The position numbers were made by a program, and so were the translations under genes. The notes beneath the pieces were generated by a model. It made no database searches, was not told the DNA's origin, and saw only the letters and a program-made list of their open reading frames with translations. A DNA stretch of 64,000 nt. It comes from Helicobacteraceae bacterium (GTDB lineage: Bacteria; Campylobacterota; Campylobacteria; Campylobacterales; Sulfurimonadaceae). Position 1 is the stretch's first letter, and each line of letters begins with the position of its first letter. This document shows, in pieces, positions 52,801 to 59,859 of this stretch. The DNA lies in the NCBI GenBank assembly GCA_021163845.1, contig JAGGTH010000033.1, positions 1 to 64,000 of the forward strand. Direction: 5' to 3'.

Positions 52801-53429
52801 ATTTCGTAGATACTCTCAAGTCTATGTGAGATCTCCTCTACACTCCACTCATGTGCAAGGGGAACGATTTGAGAAAAGATCGTAGAGATTTTAATAGATA
52901 TATAGTTGATATTTGGATTTTGGAGTGCTTGGATGTACTTCTGTGCTCTTTTTTCAGATTCCTCTTCACCAAGAACAGCTTCACCGATGATATTGAGATT
53001 GACACGGGTATTCTCTGCGGCTCTTTTTTGAATATGGTGATTGAGCTCTTTATCTTCCCCTTTGATGACAATGGTACTGATATCATCACGAAGATATTTG
53101 ATAAATAAAGGAACCGAGATCGCAGGTAGATAGATCCCTAGATGTCTAAAAAGAGAAACAAGAAGTTGTTCAAACTGTGTAAAAAAGGATGTATTGTTGT
53201 ATTTGTCGAAGATAAATTGGAGCTGATCTGCAATTCTATTTGCATCATGAGAGCGAAAACTTTGATCGAGGAGTTCAATAAGAAACACTTTGTTGTGAGG
53301 GTCTTGGAGCATCTTGGTCATAATGTCATGGAGCCTTTGCTCATCTTTTTCTCTACTGACACTTATCTCTTTTTGCCACCTAGTAGCGACCTCTTTTGCT
53401 TGCTTGATAATATTTGTATGTTCATGCAT
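49842..53429 (-). CDS. putA: Bifunctional proline dehydrogenase / glutamate-semialdehyde dehydrogenase
   Basis: PutA oxidises proline to glutamate in two steps. In 1195 residues the N-terminal part holds the FAD-dependent proline dehydrogenase barrel, seen in VRLVKGANQEMEL, HVGIASHNLFD and FLRHSFGLEVG. The middle part holds the aldehyde dehydrogenase, with VISPWNFPIAIPTGGIAASLATGN, FTGSDKTA, ETGGKDA and the catalytic cysteine in NNSGQKCSATS. About 180 C-terminal residues follow that I cannot assign; Helicobacter and Campylobacter PutA are of similar length. There is no N-terminal ribbon-helix-helix DNA-binding domain, so it does not repress its own gene as E. coli PutA does. AAGGAGT precedes the ATG. 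Confidence 0.96.
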   Translation of the reverse strand: MHEHTNIIKQAKEVATRWQKEISVSREKDEQRLHDIMTKMLQDPHNKVFLIELLDQSFRSHDANRIADQLQFIFDKYNNTSFFTQFEQLLVSLFRHLGIYLPAISVPLFIKYLRDDISTIVIKGEDKELNHHIQKRAAENTRVNLNIIGEAVLGEEESEKRAQKYIQALQNPNINYISIKISTIFSQIVPLAHEWSVEEISHRLESIYEIAMQNTFTNAHGKQEHKFVNLDMEEYRDVTLTIDVFMKTLDLEKFHNLYAGIVLQAYLPECVEHLRTLVTWAKERVANGGAPIKVRLVKGANQEMELTEASLRGWECVTYREKAQSDANYKVLMDFLIDPEVSKAVHVGIASHNLFDQAFAMLLAQQRGVSDAITAEMLEGMSESAYHVLKKEPLDVILYAPTATRATFTNAIAYLVRRFDENTAEQNFLRHSFGLEVGTKAWDTLIQSYDRSIELLDTIKLTPYRTQDRTKEFEPQEICVEEYTFSNESDTDFILVNNQKWAYAIKEKWQNISTQGGYHAKPVVAGAEVDGENTKEIFDKSQYHEKKSVGTCQMASAAHLQEALKVAREDRDAWSQLDLKARTEILMRAADEFRKKRADLIGVAAAEVGKVFSETDVEVSEAIDFLNFYPQTVKELQKLEGITLKEKGVGLVISPWNFPIAIPTGGIAASLATGNRVIIKPSSEALLCAHMLCQCFWDAGVSKNTLQFVPTSGALVSEHLISNKDIDFVIFTGSDKTAYDLLDVRPSLHLSAETGGKDATIVTSLADRDQAIKNVIGSAFNNSGQKCSATSLLVLQRELYEDKAFKEMLVDATKSLHVGSVWDFKNRIGALSSKPSGNLAKALEYLDDEEEWLIKPSYADEENPYMLRPSIRWGTKPGDFCHMNELFGPVLSVMCADTLDDAIDIVNSTGYGLTSGIESLDEREQEIFKEKLRAGNLYINRMTTGAIVIRQPFGGMGKSSVGTGKKAGGYNYTAQFMEIDSTLEIPNQMKEHSFISKINLLRNNVERKCDTLKKATLIIKNFAYWLDKEFNKEHDYANIRGESNVIRYLNLQNVLLRFENHNTLLEVICSLAGAKMSGCRVHVSLPHDLTSEDLLWFMQNITYFIDDEDSYANDDEQSLIKAINKVQRARFIDAHDLNDKLYASITNKSIHIATEKFIPHGRIELMHYFIEQSISNSYHRYGNLGLKGLEQKEEL

Positions 53430-53441
53430 ATGTACTCCTTT

Positions 53442-54275
53442 TTACGTTGTGTATTTTTCCATCATCTCTTGAAATTCTGGTGTATCTTTTATCGTTTCAA
53501 ATGAGGGCTCAGTCTCCACTTCATCTTTTAGGTTTTGTGATTTAGTAAGTGCTGTCTCAAGATCACTTATAGCTTCATTGAGATTGTTAAGCTTTGCATT
53601 TGCACAGGCACGTTGCCAGTAAGCATAGCCATAATCTTTATCGATCTGGATTGCTTTGTTACTGAGATTGAGTGCCCACTCATATTCATCCAGATCTAGT
53701 ACAGCATCTGCTTTATATGCATATACTTCAGCATCGTTGGAGTTAAGTGCGAGGATCTCATCGAAAATATCTATTTTTGCCTGAGGATTTGTCTCAAGGT
53801 TTGCACGCATCCAAAGAGAATGCATGAGTTGTGTGCTATATATCTTATTTTGATTGATGATGATCTTCTCAGATTGTTCTCTGAGCTTTTCTTGCAGGGA
53901 CTCAAGCTCTTCATTGTATTTTTTTGTTATTTTGTCAATTTTAAGCTCAATTGTTTCTTCTGTCTTTTTACGAATATCACGTAGGGAGTTCCAACCTGAA
54001 AAGATAAGGATCGAGGTTGCCGCAGCGATAATATAAAAGATATTTCCTACTGTGTCTGTAATGTAGCGTGCCGAACGGTCTGTATTTTCTACCTCTGCAC
54101 GTGCGATCCGTTTTTCTGTATCGGCTCGAAGTTTATGGTGATCGATGCGGATCTCTTTGAGTTCATCAAGGATATATCTTTGTATAAGTGGTTCAAAAGG
54201 TTCTTTTACCTCCTCGTGAGTTTGGGCAAAAATATTACAAATCATAATAAAAGTTATTATCAAGAGTGTTTTCAA
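53442..54275 (-). CDS. TPR membrane protein upstream of putA
   Basis: This 277-residue protein has a signal peptide (about 1-17), a helical periplasmic stretch with many charged residues, a membrane helix (about residues 78-96, YIIAAATSILIFSGW), a coiled coil (IKDKI-type heptads, ELESLQEKLREQSEK) and TPR-like repeats at the C-terminus (DAEVYAYKADAVLDLDEYEWAL; YGYAYWQRACANAKLNNLNEAI). The TPR part would face the cytoplasm. The start is TTG at 54275 with AAGGA upstream. It is the first gene of the unit with putA and putP, 12 bases before putA. A scaffold for membrane attachment of PutA is one possibility; position is the only evidence. Confidence 0.75.
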   Translation of the reverse strand: MKTLLIITFIMICNIFAQTHEEVKEPFEPLIQRYILDELKEIRIDHHKLRADTEKRIARAEVENTDRSARYITDTVGNIFYIIAAATSILIFSGWNSLRDIRKKTEETIELKIDKITKKYNEELESLQEKLREQSEKIIINQNKIYSTQLMHSLWMRANLETNPQAKIDIFDEILALNSNDAEVYAYKADAVLDLDEYEWALNLSNKAIQIDKDYGYAYWQRACANAKLNNLNEAISDLETALTKSQNLKDEVETEPSFETIKDTPEFQEMMEKYTT

Positions 54276-54385
54276 TTATATTCCTTACGATAAATTAGTT
54301 CTCTCCTAGACTAGTAAAAAGTATCTTAATAAGAGGTTATAAATTTATTTTTTATCCTCTTCTTTCTAATCTAAAACTCACATAG

Positions 54386-54399
54386 TAAAGAAAGTTTAG
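54386..54399. repeat. 14-bp direct repeat, copy 1
   Basis: TAAAGAAAGTTTAG occurs here and again at 56505-56518, flanking the AT-rich GGDEF/EAL gene. The repeat is seen directly; whether it marks an insertion or a shared regulatory site is open. Confidence 0.6.
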
Positions 54400-54412
54400 C
54401 TGTTACAGCTAA
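54396..54412. promoter_or_regulatory. 17-bp perfect palindrome, candidate operator
   Basis: TTAGCTGT-T-ACAGCTAA is a perfect inverted repeat in the middle of the 227-base gap between the TPR-putA-putP unit and the divergent GGDEF/EAL gene. Its length and symmetry fit a dimeric repressor site. The rest of the gap is AT-rich and also holds an imperfect AAGAGG/CCTCTT hairpin (54331-54361). Confidence 0.5.
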
Positions 54413-54502
54413 GCTTTTTAGTCTAAAAATTTAAGATTAAGCACAATGTACTCAATTATTAGATAGCATTTTCTTTTAATTTTTTCACATAAGAAGAACA
54501 TC

Positions 54503-56461
54503 TTGAAAAACAAAACGACATATACAAAAATTACTGCAAAAATAATATCTGTTACTCTCTTCGTTACACTTGTAAGTACCTATTTTTATAGTGAGTATAT
54601 GAAGCAAAGTGCCATAGAACGTTTATCTAAAATTGATGCTAAAAAAACAAGTAAACTTGCTTTTGAATCACTTTATTCTGCCATGAAACGGGGTTGGACG
54701 AAAGATGATTTAGGTGAAATTATTCATCGACTCAATAGTATTGATAAAGAGTTGCACATCAGTGTTTACAGAAGTGAGCTCGTGGCTACTCTTTATGGTG
54801 AAATAGAACAAGACAAAAGAATGAGACAAACAGATAACAATGTGAAAAGTGCTATGAGTGGGCACGAGATATTGCAAGTGAAGGATAATTTTATTGAGTA
54901 TCATTATCCCGTTATTGCAAAAGATGAATGTCTAAAATGCCACACAAATGCGAAAGTAGATGATACTTTAGGTGTTATTCAGATCGCTTATCCGATTGAA
55001 GATCTAAAAGTCTCTTTGAGTGAGATGATCAATTTCTTTGTGCTTTTTATCATTCTTTTTTCCTTAGTGATATTTATTGCAATTTTTATAGAGTTAGAAA
55101 AGTTTCTTATTAAGCCGATAAAGAACTTCTCCTTGGTAATACAAAATATTATCAATTCTCATGATATGACAAAACGTGTAGATGTTGATGATAATATTGA
55201 AGAGATAGACTCGATAAAAAACATATTCAATACGATGCTAGATTCGATAGAACACCAGTTTTATAATGATACATTGACAGGATTAGAAAATAGAAGAAAA
55301 CTGACTGAAAAACTTGAAAAACAGATAAATTCATTTTTGATGATCATCAATATAGACTCTTTTCAAGAGATCAATGACTTGTATGGTGATGAAACAGGAG
55401 ATGCTGTTTTAAAAGAATTTGCAGTATTGCTAAAAGAGATAATGCCTCAAAGTGGGATGTTATATAGGTTACATTCAGATGAATTTGCTTATTTATGTGA
55501 ATGGAGCATGAGTCCTAAGGAATATAATATATTTGCTTCTATGATCAGCGAAAAAATTTCGCAAAAAAGTTTTGCAATAAGTGAAAAGGGTGACATTAGT
55601 ATCAGTGTTACCATAGGTTCTTCTTATGGTTCGACAATGTTACTTGCAAATGCAGATATAGCTCTAAGATTGGCAAAAAAACGTAAAAAAAATTATTTGT
55701 TATACGATGAATCGATGGCTATGCTAAAAGAGTATGAAAAAAACTTTGATTGGAGTAAACGTCTCAAACATGCCATAGAAAATGACAAGATAATACCTGT
55801 ATTTCAACCTATAGTGGATGCAAAAACGCAAAAGATCATAAAATATGAAGCTTTAATTCGAATGGTGGATAAAGAAAATCTTTTGATTGCACCCGTTTTC
55901 TTTTTGGAGTTGGCGAAGAAAAATAAACTCTACCATCAACTGACCAAGATCATGATAGAAAAAACATTTGAGAAGTTTAAAGATTCCCCTTACTCTGTGT
56001 CGATTAATATCTCTGTTGAAGATATTTTACATAAAGAGATCTATAATTTTATAATAGAAAAACTTCAAACAAGCAAGATGGGAAGCAGGATTGGTTTTGA
56101 AATTTTAGAATCTGAGGGGATTGAAAATTTTGAACAAGTGATAGATTTTATAGACAACGTTAAAAAATATGGTTGTACCATCTCCATAGATGACTTTGGA
56201 ACGGGCTATTCCAATTTTGAATATCTTATGAAGCTAAAAGTAGATTTCATAAAAATTGATGGCTCTATGATTAAAAATATCGATACAGACATAAATTCTC
56301 AAATGATTACACAGACAATTGTTGAGTTCGCAAATAAAATGAAGATCAAGACAATAGCAGAATTTGTTTACTCTAAAAATATTTTTGAAAAGGTTGTTGA
56401 ACTAAACGTTGATCTTGCTCAAGGGTATTATTTTGGAGAGCCATCGCGCGATATTCTATAG
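54503..56461 (+). CDS. Haem-motif sensor GGDEF/EAL protein, probable phosphodiesterase
   Basis: This 652-residue membrane protein has an N-terminal helix (about 10-27) and a periplasmic sensor with DECLKCHTNAK, a CxxCH c-type haem site near residue 138, as in DUF3365/Tll0287-like sensors. A second helix (about 177-200), a HAMP-like linker, a GGDEF domain and an EAL domain follow. The GGDEF motif is degenerate (RLHSDEFAYLC), so cyclase activity is unlikely. The EAL domain keeps YEALIRM, ININ-type SINISVED, EILESEG and DDFGTGYSN, so cyclic-di-GMP hydrolysis is likely. The start is TTG at 54503. The gene is more AT-rich than its neighbours and is flanked by a 14-bp repeat. Confidence 0.92.
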   Translation: MKNKTTYTKITAKIISVTLFVTLVSTYFYSEYMKQSAIERLSKIDAKKTSKLAFESLYSAMKRGWTKDDLGEIIHRLNSIDKELHISVYRSELVATLYGEIEQDKRMRQTDNNVKSAMSGHEILQVKDNFIEYHYPVIAKDECLKCHTNAKVDDTLGVIQIAYPIEDLKVSLSEMINFFVLFIILFSLVIFIAIFIELEKFLIKPIKNFSLVIQNIINSHDMTKRVDVDDNIEEIDSIKNIFNTMLDSIEHQFYNDTLTGLENRRKLTEKLEKQINSFLMIINIDSFQEINDLYGDETGDAVLKEFAVLLKEIMPQSGMLYRLHSDEFAYLCEWSMSPKEYNIFASMISEKISQKSFAISEKGDISISVTIGSSYGSTMLLANADIALRLAKKRKKNYLLYDESMAMLKEYEKNFDWSKRLKHAIENDKIIPVFQPIVDAKTQKIIKYEALIRMVDKENLLIAPVFFLELAKKNKLYHQLTKIMIEKTFEKFKDSPYSVSINISVEDILHKEIYNFIIEKLQTSKMGSRIGFEILESEGIENFEQVIDFIDNVKKYGCTISIDDFGTGYSNFEYLMKLKVDFIKIDGSMIKNIDTDINSQMITQTIVEFANKMKIKTIAEFVYSKNIFEKVVELNVDLAQGYYFGEPSRDIL

Positions 56462-56504
56462 CTCTATCTCTTCTCTCTGATTCAAGAGATCTTTTTAATG
56501 ATAC

Positions 56505-56518
56505 TAAAGAAAGTTTAG
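56505..56518. repeat. 14-bp direct repeat, copy 2
   Basis: This second copy of TAAAGAAAGTTTAG lies just after the GGDEF/EAL stop and forms the left arm of the inverted repeat at 56507-56539. Confidence 0.6.
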
Positions 56519-56539
56519 TTTAAGTGACTAAACTTTCTT
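56507..56539. terminator. 13-bp perfect inverted repeat, probable terminator
   Basis: AAGAAAGTTTAGT pairs perfectly with ACTAAACTTTCTT across a 7-base loop. It lies between the GGDEF/EAL stop and htpG. The stem is long but AT-rich, and the following T-run is interrupted, so it could instead be a regulatory site for htpG. Confidence 0.55.
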
Positions 56540-56607
56540 GATTTAATTTGCAACTATTAACTTTTTTTTGCTACACTTTTGAAAAATTTTACTACAAGGA
56601 TATTGAG

Positions 56608-58497
56608 ATGGCAAAACATCAGTTTCAAACAGAAGCAAATCAAATATTACACTTAATGATACACTCACTCTACTCGAACAAGGAGATTTTTTTACGTGAG
56701 TTAGTATCGAATGCTTCAGATGCACTTGATAAATTAAACATGTTAGTTTTAACAGATGATGCTTATAAGGGTGTAAACTTTGCACCTCGCATTGATATCG
56801 TAGCAAATAAAGAAGCAAAAACACTCACTATTAAAGATAGCGGTATCGGAATGAATGAAGAGGATCTCATGAATAACCTCGGAACGATCGCAAAGTCTGG
56901 TACGAAGGCATTTTTAGAGAATCTTACAGGGGATCAAAAACAAGATTCTAACCTTATCGGTCAGTTTGGTGTTGGTTTTTACGCATGTTTTATGGTGGCA
57001 AGCAAGGTAGAGGTGACTACAAAAAAAGCGGGTGAAGAACAGGCGTACCTTTGGATCAGTAAAGGCGATGGCGAGTTTGAGATCGAGCCTGCAACGATGG
57101 AGGGACACGGTACTCAGATCGTAATGCATCTCAATGAAGACGAAGATGAGTTTTTAGAAGCCTATAGAATCGAATCGATCATTAAAAAATACTCTAACCA
57201 CATCCCATTCCCTATCTTTATGGATAAAGAAAAACATATCCCTGCGATCAAAGATGATGAGGGGAATGAAACAGAGCCTTCTAAAACAGAGATCGAAAAT
57301 GTACAGATCAATCGTGCAAATGCTCTATGGACGATCGCAAAAAGTGAGATCAAAGATGAGGAGTACAAAGATTTTTATAGCTCTATTGCTCACTCATCTG
57401 AAGAGCCTCTTGCTTGGATGCACAACAAAGCTGAGGGCGCGATAGAATACACGACACTCTTCTACATCCCAAGCAAAGCGCCTATGGATATGTACAGAGT
57501 TGATTATCAAACAGGGATCAAACTCTATATCAATCGTGTATTTATCACAGATGATGAAAAAGAGCTTATGCCAACGTATTTGAGATTTTTACGCGGGGTG
57601 ATCGACTCTAAAGATCTTCCTTTGAATGTTTCTCGTGAGATCTTACAAAGCAATGCGGTGATGAATAAGATCAAAAACGCATCGGTAAAAAAAGTACTCT
57701 CAGAACTTTCAAAACTCAAGAAAGACAAAGAGAAATATGATACCTTCTATAAAGAGTTTGGAAACGTGTTAAAAGAGGGTCTTTATAATGACTTTGCAAA
57801 TCGTGAGAAGATCTTGGATCTTTTACAGTTTCATACACTCAATAGTACTGAGACAGTCTATCTCGAAGATTTTGTCAAAAATGTAGATGAGCAAAAGAAA
57901 GAGATCTACTATATCACAGGAAAAACATCTTTAGCGATGCTCAAAAACTCTCCTGCACTTGAGAAATTCAAAGCACGTGGCATTGATGTACTCGTACTCA
58001 ACGAAGAGGTAGATACGATCATCTTCCCGATGGTGACAGAGTATAAAGAATACAAGCTTGTTCATGTAAGTGATGCAAAGTTTGAAGATAGTGAAGAGGA
58101 GAAAAAAGAGAAAGAGGAAACAGCAAAAACATACGAAGGACTTGTCAAAGAGTTTAAAGATGCATTGGGTGAGGATGTAAAAGATGTAGAAACAACCTCT
58201 GATCTTGTAGACTCTCCTGTGGCACTGAAAATAGATAAAGAAGATCCATCGTATATGATGGCACAGATGATGAAGCAGATGGGTCAAGGTGGGGATGTGC
58301 CTGAACCAGCTCCAATTTTACAGATCAATCCAAACCATGAACTTCTTGTAAAACTTCGTGATTCTGCAGATCAAAATCTCATTAATGATGCTGCGCATGT
58401 GCTCCTTGATCAAGCAAAACTCTTTGATGGAAGAGAGCTCAAAGATACAGCAGATTTTATCTCTCGTCTTAATAGAATAATCTCAAAAGCATTATAA
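56608..58497 (+). CDS. htpG: Chaperone HtpG (Hsp90)
   Basis: HtpG is the bacterial Hsp90, an ATP-dependent dimeric chaperone. The 629-residue protein has the GHKL ATPase motifs FLRELVSNASDALDKL, TIKDSGIGMNEEDL and LIGQFGVGFYACFM, the catalytic-loop arginine in LPLNVSREILQ, and a C-terminal dimerisation domain. I start it at the ATG at 56608 (MAKHQFQTEANQ), with AAGGA about 9 bases upstream; the ORF track start at 56548 adds 20 non-homologous residues. The charged linker between domains is short, as in bacteria. A strong terminator follows. Confidence 0.98.
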   Translation: MAKHQFQTEANQILHLMIHSLYSNKEIFLRELVSNASDALDKLNMLVLTDDAYKGVNFAPRIDIVANKEAKTLTIKDSGIGMNEEDLMNNLGTIAKSGTKAFLENLTGDQKQDSNLIGQFGVGFYACFMVASKVEVTTKKAGEEQAYLWISKGDGEFEIEPATMEGHGTQIVMHLNEDEDEFLEAYRIESIIKKYSNHIPFPIFMDKEKHIPAIKDDEGNETEPSKTEIENVQINRANALWTIAKSEIKDEEYKDFYSSIAHSSEEPLAWMHNKAEGAIEYTTLFYIPSKAPMDMYRVDYQTGIKLYINRVFITDDEKELMPTYLRFLRGVIDSKDLPLNVSREILQSNAVMNKIKNASVKKVLSELSKLKKDKEKYDTFYKEFGNVLKEGLYNDFANREKILDLLQFHTLNSTETVYLEDFVKNVDEQKKEIYYITGKTSLAMLKNSPALEKFKARGIDVLVLNEEVDTIIFPMVTEYKEYKLVHVSDAKFEDSEEEKKEKEETAKTYEGLVKEFKDALGEDVKDVETTSDLVDSPVALKIDKEDPSYMMAQMMKQMGQGGDVPEPAPILQINPNHELLVKLRDSADQNLINDAAHVLLDQAKLFDGRELKDTADFISRLNRIISKAL

Positions 58498-58503
58498 AAG
58501 TTT

Positions 58504-58539
58504 CAAATGAGTGTCAAATAAAAACACTCATTTGTTTTT
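58504..58539 (+). terminator. Rho-independent terminator of htpG
   Basis: CAAATGAGTGT pairs with ACACTCATTTG (11 bp, 9-base loop), followed directly by TTTTT. It lies 6 bases after the htpG stop. Confidence 0.9.
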
Positions 58540-58597
58540 CATCAAAAATATTTAATCATTTTAATGTTTTTTGATGAAAAATATGATACTTTACAAG

Positions 58598-59107
58598 ATG
58601 TTTAAAAATTTAACTCTTAATAACGCTTTATCTAAAGAAGAGAAAGCTCAAATATATTTTGATGAAGCAACGAAACTCTGCGAAGAGCTTACGTGCAGTG
58701 AACTTCAAGATCTTAATATTTGTGCTTATTCATACACCACCACAGAAGCGGTTAATGAGCTTGGATTAGATGATGAACTCGTCAACCAACTCGTTGAAGA
58801 TTATGTGATACAAATACTCAAAACAGCATCATTATTTGCACAACATTTACAAACCCTCCATGAAGCAAAACAAAACAGCCAAGAACTTGACTATACACCT
58901 CTGAGAGAATTAGCACATAAAAATTTGGGTGTTGCAAGAAATTTGCGGATAAAAGATGGAGAAGTACTCTTACACGAGCTTATGATAAAAGATGATCTAG
59001 AGTATCTTGATATTTGCTTAAAAGCACTCAAAGCGTGTGCAGTACGTTTAAAGCCTCTGTGTGCATTGAATACGCTCAAACTTATGGAAGTCAAGAGTAT
59101 TATCTAG
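58598..59107 (+). CDS. Hypothetical helical protein
   Basis: I do not recognise this soluble protein of about 169 residues. It looks all-helical and is acidic, with regularly spaced Leu and Ala reminiscent of TPR or phosphotransfer helical bundles, but has no clear repeat or catalytic histidine context. Cysteines occur at several places, including LCEELTC and LKACAVRLKPLC. The ORF track starts with a TTG at 58571; the ATG at 58598 (MFKNLTLNNALS) is my choice, although neither has a clear RBS. It ends with a 4-base overlap with the small converging membrane-protein gene. Confidence 0.55.
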   Translation: MFKNLTLNNALSKEEKAQIYFDEATKLCEELTCSELQDLNICAYSYTTTEAVNELGLDDELVNQLVEDYVIQILKTASLFAQHLQTLHEAKQNSQELDYTPLRELAHKNLGVARNLRIKDGEVLLHELMIKDDLEYLDICLKALKACAVRLKPLCALNTLKLMEVKSII

Positions 59108-59280
59108 TCTTTGCCTTTGTTTCTTAAAGAGTGAGAAACTTCTTCTAAAACCCCTTTTGGTTTTTTGATAAGACCACGCTCTTTATCGAGAGGAATGGCA
59201 AAAGCGAGTAAAATGAAGACAAATGAAAAAGCAAGCCCACCCACGATGACAAGTATCAGTTTTAATTTAAATTCACCCAT
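59104..59280 (-). CDS. Small single-helix membrane protein
   Basis: This 58-residue protein has one membrane helix (about residues 6-30, LILVIVGGLAFSFVFILLAFAIPL) and a basic cytoplasmic-type tail ending in SLRNKGKD. I place the start at the ATG at 59280 with GGAT before it, rather than the ORF track start at 59316. The function is unknown. It is divergent from the nuclease-like gene and converges on the hypothetical gene upstream. Confidence 0.5.
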   Translation of the reverse strand: MGEFKLKLILVIVGGLAFSFVFILLAFAIPLDKERGLIKKPKGVLEEVSHSLRNKGKD

Positions 59281-59322
59281 TTTTATCCATCTTTCGTTTG
59301 TGCTTCTAGCATTCATGATATC

Positions 59323-59859
59323 ATGCTAAAATACCTAATGTACAAAATTATATCTGTTTTTTTCTTACAACACTTTATACTTCTCTCTTGCATTGCAGCA
59401 GAACCAGCACTTGGAATGCTTCGAGCTGTACAATCCAACGCTTTTCAAAAATTTTCTTTTGGCAATACACACTTTGGCTGCAACGCATATGGTATTGTAA
59501 GTTTAGAAGAGCTTTATCATGATGCGAATACAAGTGATGTATGCAAATCAAAGATACAAAGATTTTATCTCAAAAATCCCCATTTGCAATATTTTTCTGC
59601 TACTCTTTTAGATCTTAAGCAGCTGTATCATTTAGAGTTTCGGGAAAGAAAATGTATTATGTACGCACAAGGGCAGATGACACTCTCAGAGCTTTTATTA
59701 AAGAATGGTCTAGCTCTCGTCAAACCTGTATTTCAAGACAAAGAGTTTCGTTACCTTTATAAAAAAGCACAAAAAAATGCACAAGTTAATGAAAAAGGGA
59801 TATGGGGAGATGAGACTTTGAGTGAATGTATTCTTATATTTAGAGAGGAAGAGAAATGA
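59323..59859 (+). CDS. Exported protein with SNase-like C-terminal region
   Basis: This 178-residue protein has a signal peptide (about residues 1-26, ending near CIAAEP). The C-terminal half resembles the end of the staphylococcal nuclease fold: TLSELLLKNGLALVKPVF, then RYLYKKAQKNAQVNEKGIWGD. The usual catalytic arginine and glutamate positions (as in DxPE and the RYGR loop) are not recognisable, so nuclease activity is doubtful. Four or more cysteines may form disulfides in the periplasm. Two ATGs (59323, 59338) are possible starts. The flippase-like gene overlaps its end by 4 bases. Confidence 0.65.
   Translation: MLKYLMYKIISVFFLQHFILLSCIAAEPALGMLRAVQSNAFQKFSFGNTHFGCNAYGIVSLEELYHDANTSDVCKSKIQRFYLKNPHLQYFSATLLDLKQLYHLEFRERKCIMYAQGQMTLSELLLKNGLALVKPVFQDKEFRYLYKKAQKNAQVNEKGIWGDETLSECILIFREEEK

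Noticed and set aside
54276-54502. Small RNA or tRNA in the longest intergenic gap
   Set aside because: Only short AT-rich palindromes are visible; no cloverleaf and no promoter-terminator pair that would define an RNA gene.
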